This document shows, piece after piece, positions 9,040 through 19,600 of a stretch of DNA of 64,000 nucleotides. Under the pieces are notes generated by a model. The model was not told where the DNA came from, did no database searches, and saw nothing but the letters and a program-made list of their open reading frames with translations. How positions within the stretch are numbered: the first letter of the stretch is position 1; every line of letters starts with the position of its first letter. The stretch is from Alteromonas marina. Lineage in GTDB: Bacteria > Pseudomonadota > Gammaproteobacteria > Enterobacterales > Alteromonadaceae. Location: the NCBI RefSeq assembly GCF_000808575.1, contig NZ_JWLW01000017.1, forward strand, positions 1 through 64,000, given 5' to 3'. Made by a program: the position numbers and the translations under genes.

Positions 9040-9285
9040 TGATTAGCCTCTTTTGTTTGTTGAATGTACAACAAATCATTTTCACGAGCGCTCTACATCA
9101 TATCGGTTGATAGTGCCGGAAAATTAATTGCGTACATTACTGTGATAGTGCAATTAACAAAATGGTTCAAGAAAAATATAAAATTAAAACGCTTGACAAG
9201 CTTTAAATAAATGAAGTTTCGATGAAATTTATGTTACATTTTTTATGCATAAATATGTCTATTTTTTTATTTTTTTGGCATAAAA
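9040..9285. promoter_or_regulatory. AT-rich upstream region of rmf
   Basis: About 250 bases lie between the rmf start and the terminator of the DUF3466 gene. The stretch is strongly AT-rich with A and T runs near 9230-9285, as expected for a stress-regulated promoter such as that of rmf. I see no open frame worth calling. Several TATGAT- and TTGTTA-like hexamers occur on the minus strand but none forms a pair I would defend. Confidence 0.4.
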
Positions 9286-9307
9286 AAAGCCACACGAATG
9301 TGGCTTT
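9280..9307 (-). terminator. Rho-independent terminator of the DUF3466/uup operon
   Basis: On the minus strand, AAAGCCACA - TTCG - TGTGGCTTT is a perfect 9-base stem with a tetraloop, followed by a run of T. It lies about 30 bases after the stop of the DUF3466 gene. Confidence 0.88.
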
Positions 9308-9338
9308 CTAAAGCGGTCTAAAAATCGACCATAGAGTT

Positions 9339-11099
9339 CTATTGTTTCCTAAAACGTCTACGTACAAACGCCGCAGCAAATAAACCGAAAAATGCGAGCC
9401 AACCCGTTGATGCACCGCTGCGCTCAAATGGTTGTTCGTCTTCAGGTACTTCACAATCATCGACAGAGCCATTAGCCAATGGCGTAAGCTTAACCGCTAC
9501 AATAGAGTCAACTAATTGTGTCTCTCCGCTTGAGTTAATAATGTCAACGCCAGTTATGTATTTACTGTTTGTTTTAATACGCGCATTGGCGATAATTTCG
9601 TTATCGTCATTGATATCAACTGCTTCAATCAATTCATAAGTATTGTCACAAGACACTAGATCATTGAGATCTAAGAACTCTTCTGTATCGATATTGTACA
9701 TAAACGCTGCAGTTTCACGTAGGGTGTCGGTTGTCGCTTCAACATCCGCCTTGCCCACCACAATATTGTTATTGTTGATAGCGTTTGCAGTCACACCTGC
9801 ACTGACGAAGAATCCATCTGGATATTTCTGTTCTTGGGTATCTAGGTTGTAAACAAAAAGGCGTGAACGTGCGATATCGCTTCGCGAACGAAGCACTGCA
9901 CCTGTTACCCAGTTCTCATCATTAATAGCAATGGCTTGGCTGATAATATTCTCCTCTCGAGGAAGGAGTTCAATAGTTTCGCCGTCTCTAAATACAGTGG
10001 CAACACGCTCGCTTTCTGTTAATCCAGACTGGTTAGGGCGAGTAATCGTAATACGATCACCTGTTAGCCCCTCACCAACGGCAATACCCTGATTATTGAT
10101 GTCATAAGCATAAGTAAAATAGTGTGCTGAGTCATCTTCATCTGGCTCAAATAACAGCGGATACGTATCTGTGCTGATCACATCACCATTAACGTCAATT
10201 TGCCAAATCGTGGCATTAACCTCAGACAATAAAACGAAGCCGGGCAAATAGTTTGTGGATGTATTCAAGTAGTAGCTTGAGATGCGCGGTACCGAAAAAT
10301 CACCATTGTAAACGGTAAAAAGACAACGTCCTTCAGACTGGTCACCACGAAGCTCTGCGTCGGCACAGGATTCAATTGCCTCATCGACACTGTCTTGGAA
10401 ACTTACTGTACTGAAGCCTGCAACTTGCAGGTTCGAGTTGATTGCCCGGGCCGAAGAGAAACCGCCTGCTGTCGTGTCTACTGCTGGCAACGCTTTAGTC
10501 GCACCTGAGGTCTGAACAAAACCCTGCTGCGCTGATTCAGGGTAGGTATAATTGATGGTATTACCATTTTCATTCTCATACGGGTCTAATACCACCAACC
10601 CAGATGAATCACCTACAATGAAGTTGCCATTCAGACTATCTCGGCCTATCGCTTCTACAGAACGCGTATAATCTTCGAACTTTTCAGTAACTTCGTCTAA
10701 ACCCGGAACTAAAGAAATATCTTGGGTATCGGTGATATAGGTTCTATACGGTGCAAGCTTTTGACCAGTGACTGCATTGGCGTTGGCAAGCAGATAGTTA
10801 ACAATAGATGAGTAATCTGCATCAGTGAATACACCTTGACGTGCGTCATCTTCGTTTTCTAAATCATCACCGTTAACATCGAAGAACGTGGTATCTTCTT
10901 CTAACTGCTCCACATCTATAGGTGGGTTGTATTCAAGTTGCACAACAGACAACATTTTGCCTGAATTATCAATTGAACGAGCAAAATTATTTCTAGCGGT
11001 ATCCTGCAAAGGAAGAGGTGTCACTGAATAGGTCGCGGCAAATGCCGAAACACTTCCTGTTGCCAATAGAACGGCGGCGGCAAGCTGAGTTCGTTTCAT
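9339..11099 (-). CDS. DUF3466 family secreted/envelope protein with GlyGly-CTERM-like tail
   Basis: 586 residues. A signal peptide MKRTQLAAAVLLATGSVSAFA is followed by a long acidic extracytoplasmic domain of the DUF3466 type, with repeated short motifs such as INNQGIAVGEG, INDENWVTGAV and INNNNIVVGKA that recur at roughly 60-residue spacing and suggest a beta-propeller-like fold of HAF-type repeats. The end SGASTGWLAFFGLF followed by RRRFRK is Gly/Ser-rich, then hydrophobic, then basic: a GlyGly-CTERM-like sorting signal, which rhombosortase cleaves. It starts 12 bases after uup and is last in the operon pyrD/rlmKL to here. Function unknown. Confidence 0.85.
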   Translation of the reverse strand: MKRTQLAAAVLLATGSVSAFAATYSVTPLPLQDTARNNFARSIDNSGKMLSVVQLEYNPPIDVEQLEEDTTFFDVNGDDLENEDDARQGVFTDADYSSIVNYLLANANAVTGQKLAPYRTYITDTQDISLVPGLDEVTEKFEDYTRSVEAIGRDSLNGNFIVGDSSGLVVLDPYENENGNTINYTYPESAQQGFVQTSGATKALPAVDTTAGGFSSARAINSNLQVAGFSTVSFQDSVDEAIESCADAELRGDQSEGRCLFTVYNGDFSVPRISSYYLNTSTNYLPGFVLLSEVNATIWQIDVNGDVISTDTYPLLFEPDEDDSAHYFTYAYDINNQGIAVGEGLTGDRITITRPNQSGLTESERVATVFRDGETIELLPREENIISQAIAINDENWVTGAVLRSRSDIARSRLFVYNLDTQEQKYPDGFFVSAGVTANAINNNNIVVGKADVEATTDTLRETAAFMYNIDTEEFLDLNDLVSCDNTYELIEAVDINDDNEIIANARIKTNSKYITGVDIINSSGETQLVDSIVAVKLTPLANGSVDDCEVPEDEQPFERSGASTGWLAFFGLFAAAFVRRRFRKQ

Positions 11100-11111
11100 T
11101 TAAAATCCTAT

Positions 11112-13052
11112 TTACTGCTGATTATCTTCCAGCATACTTTCTAGTTCATCCCAGCGCGCATATTTCTGGGAAAGTAATTCTTCTTTATCTGCCAATTCGG
11201 CTAGTGCCTTGGCAGTAGTGTCACTGTCTTGTTTGAAAAAGTCTGGATGGTTAACTTTCTCTTGCATAGCCTCAAGTTCCTCCTCGAGCGTTTCCAGCTC
11301 TTTGGGTAAGGACTCAAGCTCACGCTGGTCTTTGTATGATAACTTTTTCGTCTTACGGGGAGAAGACTTAGCACTAGGACTGTCTGAAGCTGAATTAGTT
11401 TCATTCTTTACCTTGGCTTTTTCTTCCTTTTCGATTTGCTGACGTTTTTCCTGTTGTTCTTTATACCAGTTTTCTACGTCAGTGAAACCCCCAATAAACT
11501 CTCTGAGCAAACCATTACCTTCGAAAACCACGCTACTATTTGCTACGTTATCAACAAACTCCCTATCGTGGCTCACCAACAGAACAGTGCCGGTATATTC
11601 ATTGAGTAAGGTTTCGAGCATTTCTAAGGTTTCAACATCAAGATCGTTAGTTGGCTCATCCAGCACAAGAACATTACTTGGCTTAAGCATAAGTTTGGCC
11701 AACATTAGGCGGTTCTTTTCACCACCAGATAGCGACTTAACCGGCGCATTAACGCGTTCAGGCGTGAATAGATAGTCTTGCAAGTAGCTGATAACGTGGC
11801 GCGGGTGGCCGTTCACCATAAGATCGCGCTTACCATCCCCTACAGCGTCAATAACAGTCTTTTCTAAATCTAATCCGTGTCGATGTTGATCGAAATAAGC
11901 GACTTCTAAATTAGTGCCCTGCTTGCAATTCCCACTATCAGGCTGTAACTCACCTAATAAAAGCTTGATGAGCGTACTTTTTCCGCTGCCGTTAGGCCCA
12001 ATCAGGGCAAGCTTATCACCACGTAATACATTTAGGTTTAAGTCTTTAACAATAGGCTTACCTTCAATGCTATAGGTTAAGTCTTTTACCTCAAATACCA
12101 TTTTGCCAGAGCGTACGCCTTGATGTTGATTGACAACGGCATTTCCTTGTACCGCTCTTCTTGCTTTGCGCTCTTCCCGGAGTTTTTTGAGTGCCCTTAC
12201 TCGGCCCTCGTTGCGGGTACGACGGGCTTTGATACCCTGACGGATCCATACTTCTTCTTGCGCAAGCTTTTTATCAAACTCCGCGTTTTGGGACGCTTCG
12301 ACCTCTAAGTCGTGCTGCTTTTTCTCAAGGTAGGTTTCGTAATTGCCTGGATAGCTGGTAACAGACCCGCGATCTAGGTCAATAATACGTGTCGCCATAG
12401 CGCGTATAAATGCACGGTCGTGGCTTACAAACACGATAGCACCCTGGTAATTGCTCAAGCTCGATTCAAGCCAGCGGATCATTTCAATATCAAGGTGGTT
12501 GGTAGGTTCATCTAACAGCAATAAATCAGGCTGTCTAACAAGCGCACGTGCTAACGCTGCTTTTCTACGCCAGCCCCCAGATAACGTCGATAACGATATC
12601 TCAGGGTCAAGTTTAAGCATAGTAAGCGTTTGTTCAATTTGCTGTTCGAACTGCCACGCATCTCTTGCTTCTAATTGTTCTTGTAGTCGTTGAAGTTTAT
12701 TTAAATTAGCTTCACTTGGGTCTTCACCCACAATGCGCGTTTGATGGAAATAGGCTTTTAGCGTTTCACCTACGTCAGATAATCCCTCAGCAACGTAATC
12801 AAACAGAGTTACATCGGTTGTTTGTGGCGGGTCCTGCTCTAAACGAGCTATGACGGTATTATTCTCAATAATACGCTGGCCATCGTCGGCAATAATATCA
12901 CCTGCGATAACTTTCATCAGCGTTGATTTACCGCTTCCGTTGCGACCTACCAAACATACACGCTCTTTAGGCTGTACGACAAGTTCAACACCATCTAAAA
13001 GCGGTGGATTTCCATAGATAACAGTGATGTTTTTTAACTGCAAAATGCTCAC
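11112..13052 (-). CDS. uup: ABC-F family ATPase Uup
   Basis: 646-residue ABC-F protein with two ATP-binding domains and no membrane segments. Walker A GRNGSGKST is near residue 37 and GPNGSGKST near 353; signature motifs LSGGWRRK and LSGGEKNR and Walker B LLLLDEPTNHLD and VLVLDEPTNDLD are intact. The linker between domains is rich in Arg/Lys, and the C-terminal about 100 residues are a charged coiled coil, the Uup-type DNA/ribosome-binding tail. Uup acts on ribosomes and affects transposon excision. The start is GTG at 13050-13052, overlapping the stop of the glutaredoxin-like gene as GTGA, so translation is coupled. Confidence 0.95.
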   Translation of the reverse strand: MSILQLKNITVIYGNPPLLDGVELVVQPKERVCLVGRNGSGKSTLMKVIAGDIIADDGQRIIENNTVIARLEQDPPQTTDVTLFDYVAEGLSDVGETLKAYFHQTRIVGEDPSEANLNKLQRLQEQLEARDAWQFEQQIEQTLTMLKLDPEISLSTLSGGWRRKAALARALVRQPDLLLLDEPTNHLDIEMIRWLESSLSNYQGAIVFVSHDRAFIRAMATRIIDLDRGSVTSYPGNYETYLEKKQHDLEVEASQNAEFDKKLAQEEVWIRQGIKARRTRNEGRVRALKKLREERKARRAVQGNAVVNQHQGVRSGKMVFEVKDLTYSIEGKPIVKDLNLNVLRGDKLALIGPNGSGKSTLIKLLLGELQPDSGNCKQGTNLEVAYFDQHRHGLDLEKTVIDAVGDGKRDLMVNGHPRHVISYLQDYLFTPERVNAPVKSLSGGEKNRLMLAKLMLKPSNVLVLDEPTNDLDVETLEMLETLLNEYTGTVLLVSHDREFVDNVANSSVVFEGNGLLREFIGGFTDVENWYKEQQEKRQQIEKEEKAKVKNETNSASDSPSAKSSPRKTKKLSYKDQRELESLPKELETLEEELEAMQEKVNHPDFFKQDSDTTAKALAELADKEELLSQKYARWDELESMLEDNQQ

Positions 13053-13282
13053 TGAAGAAACTCCTCTAAATCGGCTGCGGTAAAAGGCCAGCCAATTTCT
13101 TTTTCGTTATCTGCTCGTTTCAATACGGGGATCCTTGCACCGTATAAATGGTACAGCTCGGTGCTTGTACGAATATTTACTTTCGCAATTTCAAGTGACG
13201 AGAACTTGGATGTTTGCTGAAGTTCAACATCCGCTAGGTCACAGAGGCTACATTGAGGGCCCGTGTAAAAGATTATTTTCAT
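13049..13282 (-). CDS. Glutaredoxin-like (DUF836) protein
   Basis: 77-residue thioredoxin-fold protein starting MKIIFYTGPQCSLC with a CSLC redox pair at Cys11 and Cys14, a cis-Pro region ARIPVLKR, and a short C-terminal helix. This is the glutaredoxin-like family found between rlmKL and uup in many gammaproteobacteria. The ATG at 13280-13282 overlaps the rlmKL stop as ATGA; an upstream start at 13300 would lie wholly inside rlmKL and is less likely. Substrate unknown. Confidence 0.9.
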   Translation of the reverse strand: MKIIFYTGPQCSLCDLADVELQQTSKFSSLEIAKVNIRTSTELYHLYGARIPVLKRADNEKEIGWPFTAADLEEFLQ

Positions 13283-15375
13283 GAACGTAGAATCCAACAC
13301 TGGTGTATCTTACCTTTTCGGGCAAAATCTTCGGGTATGGTTTCGTGAGTAATATTTTCAATTGCTAAGCCAAGCGTAGCGATGGCTGACTCGTCTAACT
13401 TAAAACCACGTTTATTGTTAGAGAAGATTATAGTCCCCTGCTCTTTTAAACAGGCTTTGGCGTCGGTAAGCATTTTTACATGGTCGCGCTGAACATCCCA
13501 CGTGTTCTGCATACGCTTTGAATTTGAAAACGACGGTGGGTCGATGAAAATAAGGTCATATTTACCTTTGTGCGAACCCAACCATGTTGTGCAATCCGCT
13601 TGAATGAATGCGTGAGGCCCACTTAGTTTATTTAACGCTACGTTTTTCTTTGCCCATTCCAAGTAGGTATTCGACATGTCTACTGTGGTGACAGACTTGG
13701 CACCGCCCATGGCCGCAAATACCGACACACTACCTGTGTAGGAGAATAAATTTAGTACGTCTTTGTCTTTTGACAAGGCTTTTACTTTTTGACGGGTATT
13801 GCGATGGTCTAGGAAAAGACCGGTATCTAAGTAATCAGTAAGGTTAACCAAGAAACGAGCGCCATTTTCAAACACTTCCATCATGTCGCCAGACTGGTTA
13901 ATTTTCTCGTATTGCTTGGTCCCTTTTTGTTGGCTACGCACTTTAAGTGCAATATGCTTAGGGGATACGCCAGTTACGGCAGGCAGGTGCAGTAATACTT
14001 CTTGCAGACGTTTACGGGCTTTATCTTCCGATACGGTTTTCGGCGGTGCATATTCCTGAACAACCAGCCAATCACCATATCTATCAACGGCTACGTTATA
14101 ATCAGGTAAGTCAGCATCGTAAATACGGTAGCAGTTTGTGTTTGCGCTTTTTATCCAGCCTTTCATGCGTTTAAGGTTTTTCTTAAGGCGATTTGCAAAC
14201 TCGTGGTTGCTGGCATCTTCACTAAATTGGACCGTGTTTTGTTCATCAAGTACGTAATTGGCTAAGCGACACTCTAACTTACCATTATTCATAGCATAGT
14301 CTTTAGTGGCGCGAAGCTTTAATACGCGCAGTAAATCGCGGTTACTGCTAAGAAGCGACACATGCCAACCTTTCCACGCTTCTTTAAAGCGTTTACCCCA
14401 ATCACTAAATAGTGGGATTAACGAAGTCAGTTCACCCAAACGCTCACCGTAAGGTGGGTTAGAGACAACGTAGCCCGGAGTGGCTACCGGTGGAGAAGAC
14501 TTTGTTGCGTCTTGCTGTGAAAACGAAATATCGTTAAATACGCCTGCAAAATCAGCGTTGGCTTTAGCAATCGCCACCATTTTACGGCTGAAGTCACCGG
14601 CATAAATACCGCCGCAGTTTGGCTTTTGAACAGATATGGCATGCTCTACCAACTCTTCCCAAACTTTAGCTTCGTGGCCAAGCCACTTAGTAAAGCCCCA
14701 GTACGAACGCTTTATACCCGGCGCAATATTACGCGCAATATAGGCAGCTTCTATCGCAATGGTGCCTGAACCACACATTAAATCTACCAACGGCGCTTCG
14801 GTGTTTTCTGTCCAACCACTGCGCATAAGCATTGCGCTGGCGATATGCTCTTTAAGCGGGGCGTCACCGGTTTCTTGTCGATAAGCGCGTTGGTGTAAAC
14901 TAGCTCCAGCTAGGTCGATACCCAAAATCACATTGTCACGGTGCAATCTGGCATATACAGAAATATCAGGGCTTTTGCGCTCGACAGATGGGCGAGGCAA
15001 ACCTTGCTCTACGAATGAATCTACAATGGCGTCTTTCACTCTAACTGCACCAAACTGGGTGTTTTTGATAGCAAAGTTGGTGCCGATAAACTGTACAGAT
15101 AAGGTATGACGTGAATCCATTTGCATCTGCCAGTCGATGCCCATCGCCGTGTTATAAAGTGCATCTGCATCGCCTGCTTTCCCCGATGCTAGTACCCAGA
15201 TCACGCGGTTAGCTAACCGTGACCATAGGCAAAGTTTATACGCATCTTCTTTTGAGCCTTCAAACTGAATAGTGCCAGGGCCCTGCTTTATTTGTGCATC
15301 AGGGCAGAGACTTAGCACTTCTTGTTTTAATAGTTCGTCAAGACCGCGACTGGTCGTAACCAGAATAGTATTCAT
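13279..15375 (-). CDS. rlmKL: 23S rRNA (guanine) methyltransferase RlmKL
   Basis: 698-residue fused methyltransferase that makes m7G2069 (RlmK part) and m2G2445 (RlmL part) in 23S rRNA. Order: THUMP domain (about 45-155), RlmL-type domain with VDLMCGSGTIAIEAA near 198 and the catalytic NPPYGERL near 308, then RlmK-type C-terminal half with VLNLFSYTGSVSVFAA near 540 and DLIFIDPPSFSNS near 607. Length and order agree with E. coli RlmL (702). It overlaps the glutaredoxin-like gene by 4 bases and lies 86 bases after pyrD. Confidence 0.97.
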   Translation of the reverse strand: MNTILVTTSRGLDELLKQEVLSLCPDAQIKQGPGTIQFEGSKEDAYKLCLWSRLANRVIWVLASGKAGDADALYNTAMGIDWQMQMDSRHTLSVQFIGTNFAIKNTQFGAVRVKDAIVDSFVEQGLPRPSVERKSPDISVYARLHRDNVILGIDLAGASLHQRAYRQETGDAPLKEHIASAMLMRSGWTENTEAPLVDLMCGSGTIAIEAAYIARNIAPGIKRSYWGFTKWLGHEAKVWEELVEHAISVQKPNCGGIYAGDFSRKMVAIAKANADFAGVFNDISFSQQDATKSSPPVATPGYVVSNPPYGERLGELTSLIPLFSDWGKRFKEAWKGWHVSLLSSNRDLLRVLKLRATKDYAMNNGKLECRLANYVLDEQNTVQFSEDASNHEFANRLKKNLKRMKGWIKSANTNCYRIYDADLPDYNVAVDRYGDWLVVQEYAPPKTVSEDKARKRLQEVLLHLPAVTGVSPKHIALKVRSQQKGTKQYEKINQSGDMMEVFENGARFLVNLTDYLDTGLFLDHRNTRQKVKALSKDKDVLNLFSYTGSVSVFAAMGGAKSVTTVDMSNTYLEWAKKNVALNKLSGPHAFIQADCTTWLGSHKGKYDLIFIDPPSFSNSKRMQNTWDVQRDHVKMLTDAKACLKEQGTIIFSNNKRGFKLDESAIATLGLAIENITHETIPEDFARKGKIHQCWILRS

Positions 15376-15461
15376 TCATGTACCTGTTTTTGATGTACGT
15401 ACTTTATGAAAAAAGCACGTACACGAGAGATTGGTTTCGGGTGTAGTTAACTTAGATTGTA

Positions 15462-16469
15462 TTATAACGCGTTTACTATGCGTTTAACGAGCGATGGGCC
15501 TTGATAAATAAAAGCCGAGTAGACCTGCACCAGAGATGCGCCAGCGTCCAAGCGTGCTTGTGCCGCTTCGGGTGAGTCAATACCACCAACGCCAATAATA
15601 GGAATAGCGCGGTCGAGTGCTTTGTTTAGCTTGCGTGTTACTTCTAAGCTCATATCCGTCATAACTGAGCCACTTAAACCGCCCATTTCCTCAGCGTGCT
15701 GTAATCCGGCAACGGCATCACGTGAAAGTGTCGTATTAGTAGCAATTACACCATCCATTTTGCTGTTAATTAGCGAAGCAGCAATACTGTCAATTTCCAC
15801 ATCGCTCAAATCTGGCGCTATTTTAATGAACAGCGGCACATATTTACCGTGGGTTTGCGTTAGCGTTTCCTGTGCTGCTTTTAGGCCAACTAAAAGCTTA
15901 TCGAGCGCTTCACCGTATTGGAGATTTCTTAGGCCAGGTGTGTTCGGTGACGAAATGTTAATAGTGACGTAGCTTGCGTAAGGATAAACTTTATTTAAAC
16001 AAATCAGGTAATCGTCGAGCGCATTCGCTTCTTCGGTATCTTTATTCTTACCAATATTAATACCAATAGGCCCTTTAAACTGAGCCTTTTTCACTTGTTC
16101 TACAAGATGATCAACACCTTTATTATTAAATCCCATGCGATTAATAATGGCGTGCTTTTCCGGAATTCTGAATAAACGAGGTTTTGGGTTTCCTGGCTGC
16201 GGACGAGGCGTTACTGTGCCTATCTCAACAAAACCAAATCCCATGCTGGCAAACGCATCAATACAATCGCCGTTCTTATCAAGACCTGCGGCGAGACCTA
16301 CCGGGTTATCGAAGGTCATGCCTGCAACGGTAACGGGCTTTTTAATCGTCGGTGTGCTGTACATCCATTTCAGCGGTGTATGTTGGGTCTTGTTTAACCA
16401 GTTAATGGTGAAATCGTGACTTTTTTCAGGTTCACACTGAAGCAAGAATTTTTGCACTAGAGATTGCAT
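15462..16469 (-). CDS. pyrD: Dihydroorotate dehydrogenase (quinone), class 2
   Basis: 335-residue membrane-associated FMN enzyme that oxidises dihydroorotate to orotate in pyrimidine synthesis, passing electrons to quinone. The N-terminal about 40 residues ([22 protein letters not shown]) are the quinone-tunnel helices of class 2. FMN and substrate motifs are present: [44 protein letters not shown] with the catalytic Ser, and [13 protein letters not shown]. Length equals E. coli PyrD (336). It heads the pyrD-rlmKL run, with a weak ribosome site. Confidence 0.97.
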   Translation of the reverse strand: MQSLVQKFLLQCEPEKSHDFTINWLNKTQHTPLKWMYSTPTIKKPVTVAGMTFDNPVGLAAGLDKNGDCIDAFASMGFGFVEIGTVTPRPQPGNPKPRLFRIPEKHAIINRMGFNNKGVDHLVEQVKKAQFKGPIGINIGKNKDTEEANALDDYLICLNKVYPYASYVTINISSPNTPGLRNLQYGEALDKLLVGLKAAQETLTQTHGKYVPLFIKIAPDLSDVEIDSIAASLINSKMDGVIATNTTLSRDAVAGLQHAEEMGGLSGSVMTDMSLEVTRKLNKALDRAIPIIGVGGIDSPEAAQARLDAGASLVQVYSAFIYQGPSLVKRIVNAL

Positions 16470-16581
16470 GGTTATTATTACCGCTCGCTAATTAAGGGCC
16501 TGTTGATCATCAACGTATATTGCGCTTGCTTTTACAAACGATGCTGCAAAAATATACAGCAATGTTCAATCGGCCAATAAA

Positions 16582-16602
16582 AAGCCCTGATAAACAGGGC
16601 TT
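16582..16602 (-). terminator. Rho-independent terminator of the NAD-glutamate dehydrogenase gene
   Basis: The minus strand reads AAGCCCTG - TTTAT - CAGGGCTT followed by a short T run, 22 bases after the dehydrogenase stop. It separates this gene from pyrD downstream. Confidence 0.8.
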
Positions 16603-16624
16603 AAATCATTAAGGTGCGTGTATT

Positions 16625-19600
16625 CTAATGGTTAGACTTCACGCTTAAAAGCATCAATTCACGTAAAGCGACAGAAAATTTCGCAAATTCGTGCGTTGTA
16701 CTGGTCTTAAACTCAGACATCATGTGATACCAGCGTTTAAGAAGGACCTGATTGCTTTCAATCCACTCATCAAGAATTTGATCTGCGCTACTTACGTCCT
16801 CGCGAGAAGCTAGCAGGTTAGCTGCAATGGAACGCTGCTGCCAATCTAACTCTTCACGATACGAGGCGCGAGCTAACGCTTGCCAGTGGTTGCTTACCGC
16901 CTGGTTGTTTATCTGATCTAAGAACCAGTGAAGTTCTAAACGAGAGCCTAGCTGATAGTAAAGCTTAGCGACTACATCGGTATCGTGCTTATCTGCTTCA
17001 ACGATTTGCGCAAGGTCAAAGCTAGAGAACATGTTAGAGAAGCTTGCAACCTGATAAGCGATGTCTTCTGGTACACCCTTATCAATGTATTTCTGCGTAG
17101 CGTTTTCAAGCTGAGTAAATTCGCTTTTAACCAAGTAGTTTTGCAGATTCTTCGATAAAATATCGAAGGTACCACGGTAGCTCGCGATGGCTTCTTCAAT
17201 GGATTGCGTCTTATTGCCGTGGCGAATATACCAGCGCGAAGCGCGACGCATAATCCTGCGTGCTTCATCCAACATTTTAAGCTGTAGCTGAGCTGGAATA
17301 ACGTTATCCAGTTGTTCGATGCGCTCCCACAGCGTCTTCATGTTAAAGATACCGTGAACAATTGCGTATGCGTCAGCAATTTCGCTCACACTTGCGCCAG
17401 TTTCTTCCTGCATTCTAAACACGAAGTTAAGGCCCATGTCGTTAACCATGTTATTGGTTAACTTAGTCGCAATAATTTCGCTTCTTAGCGGGTGCTGTTG
17501 CATGTGTGTTGCGAATTTTTCGCGAAGCACTTTAGGGAATGCTTCTACTAACAACTTACCGTGGTAAGGGTTGTCAGTAATTTCCGGAATATTAAGCGCA
17601 TCTTTAAGTACCATTTTGCCGTAAGCAATCAATACGCTTAACTCTGGGCGGGTTAAACCTTGATCCGAGGCTACGCGATCAGAAATCTCATCGTCACTTG
17701 GAATAAATTCCAATTCACGGTTTAGCTGACCTTCACGCTCAAGACCGTGGATAAAGCGAAGCTGTTCTTTAAGTTGCTTAACGCCAGCTAACTCAGTAAT
17801 AGAGATAGACTGAGTTTGACGGTAGCAGTCTTTAAGTACAATTCGACTTACATCGTCGGTCATATCGTAAAGCAGCTTGTTACGTTGTTTGAGCGTAAGC
17901 TCACCGTCGTTAACTAGGCTGTTAAGCAGGATTTTGATGTTTACTTCGTTATCTGAGCAATCAACCCCACCTACGTTATCGATGAAGTCAGTGTTAACAC
18001 GACCGCCATTAGAGGCGTACTCGATTCGGCCTAATTGGGTCAAGCCTAAGTTGCCACCCTCACCCACGATTTTAGCTTGGACGTCGCGGCCATTAACCCG
18101 TAAGTCATCATTAGCACGGTCACCTACGTCTGAGTGAGATTCTTTCTTGCTCTTAATATAGGTACCGATACCGCCGTTCCACAGTAAGTCGACAGGCATT
18201 TTCAATATATTATGAATAAGCTCGTTAGGGGTCATGGTAAGCTGGCGCGTACCCAACCATTTCTTCATTTCGGGCGTTAGCTTGATAGACTTAGACGCGC
18301 GGCTAAATACACCACCGCCTTTCGAAATCAGCTTACTGTCGTAGTCTTCCCAGCTCAAACTCGGGTTTTCGAATAAACGCTGCCGCTCTTTATAACTTGC
18401 TGCTGCATCTGGACTTGGGTCGAAGAAAATATGTAAATGGTTAAACGCAGCGATTAGTCGCGTATGCTCTGATAACAACATACCGTTACCAAACACGTCT
18501 CCAGCCATATCGCCCACACCCACAGCGGTGAAGTCAGTGGTCTGGCAGTCAATACCTATTTCTCTAAAGTGACGCTTAACTGATTCCCAACCGCCGCGCG
18601 CAGTTATACCCATTTTCTTGTGGTCGTAACCTATGCTGCCACCCGAGGCAAATGCATCGCCCAACCAGAAGCCAAATTCTTCTGCAATACCGTTGGCAAT
18701 ATCTGAGAAGGTAGCAGTACCTTTATCTGCCGCGACAACCAAATACGGGTCGTCATCATCAAGGCGAACAACATCTTTTGGCGGTACTATTTCGCCATTT
18801 ACAATATTATCGGTTATATCCAGTAAGCTTGTGATGAAGGTTCGATAACATGCCTGACCTTCAGCTTGTATAGCGGCACGGCCTTCACCTACTGGCAAGT
18901 TTTTACAGACAAAGCCACCTTTCGCACCAACAGGGACAATAACTGTGTTTTTAACCTGCTGTGCTTTAACCAGACCTAAAACTTCGGTTCTAAAGTCTTC
19001 TTGACGGTCAGACCAGCGAAGGCCACCACGGGCAACCTTACCGCCACGTAGATGCACACCTTCAACGCGAGGGCTGTATACAAAGATTTCAAACTTTGGC
19101 AGCGGAAGCGGCATTTCAGGGATCAGTTCAGGCATCATCTTAAATGACACATAAGACTTTTCATTACCCGCATCGTCAAGTTGATAGAAGTTTGTGCGCA
19201 AGGTTGCTGACATCATATCTAAGTAACGACGGATAATACGGTCGTCATCAAGATTACTTACGCTGTCTAGCTGCGCTTTTATCGCTTCTAAAATAGCGTC
19301 TTCTTTTTTCTGGTTACGCCTCTTCTTAGGGTTAAAGCGTTGGTCGAAGAAGTCGACAAGTAAGCGCGCGATATCTGGGTAATTAGAAAGGGTATTCGCA
19401 ATGTAATCGCGACTGAATGAGCTGCCTGTTTGGCGCATATATTTAGCATAAGCGCGCAGTATGGTGACCTTTCGGCCCGTCATATTTGCGCCTAGAATAA
19501 GGCGGTTAAACGCGTCATCTTCTAACGTTTTATACCACACCTTTGCAAAGGCATCTTGGAAGAGGATTTGCGCGTTTTCCATGTCAAAGTGTTGCCCGCT

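Noticed and set aside
9230..9285. A/T-rich tract as a possible origin or attachment site
   Set aside because: No DnaA boxes, iterons, integrase or tRNA end nearby; it fits a promoter region of rmf.
16502..16514. Short palindrome GTTGAT-C-ATCAAC before pyrD as an FNR-like site
   Set aside because: FNR sites need a four-base spacer; a one-base spacer does not fit, and the match may be chance.
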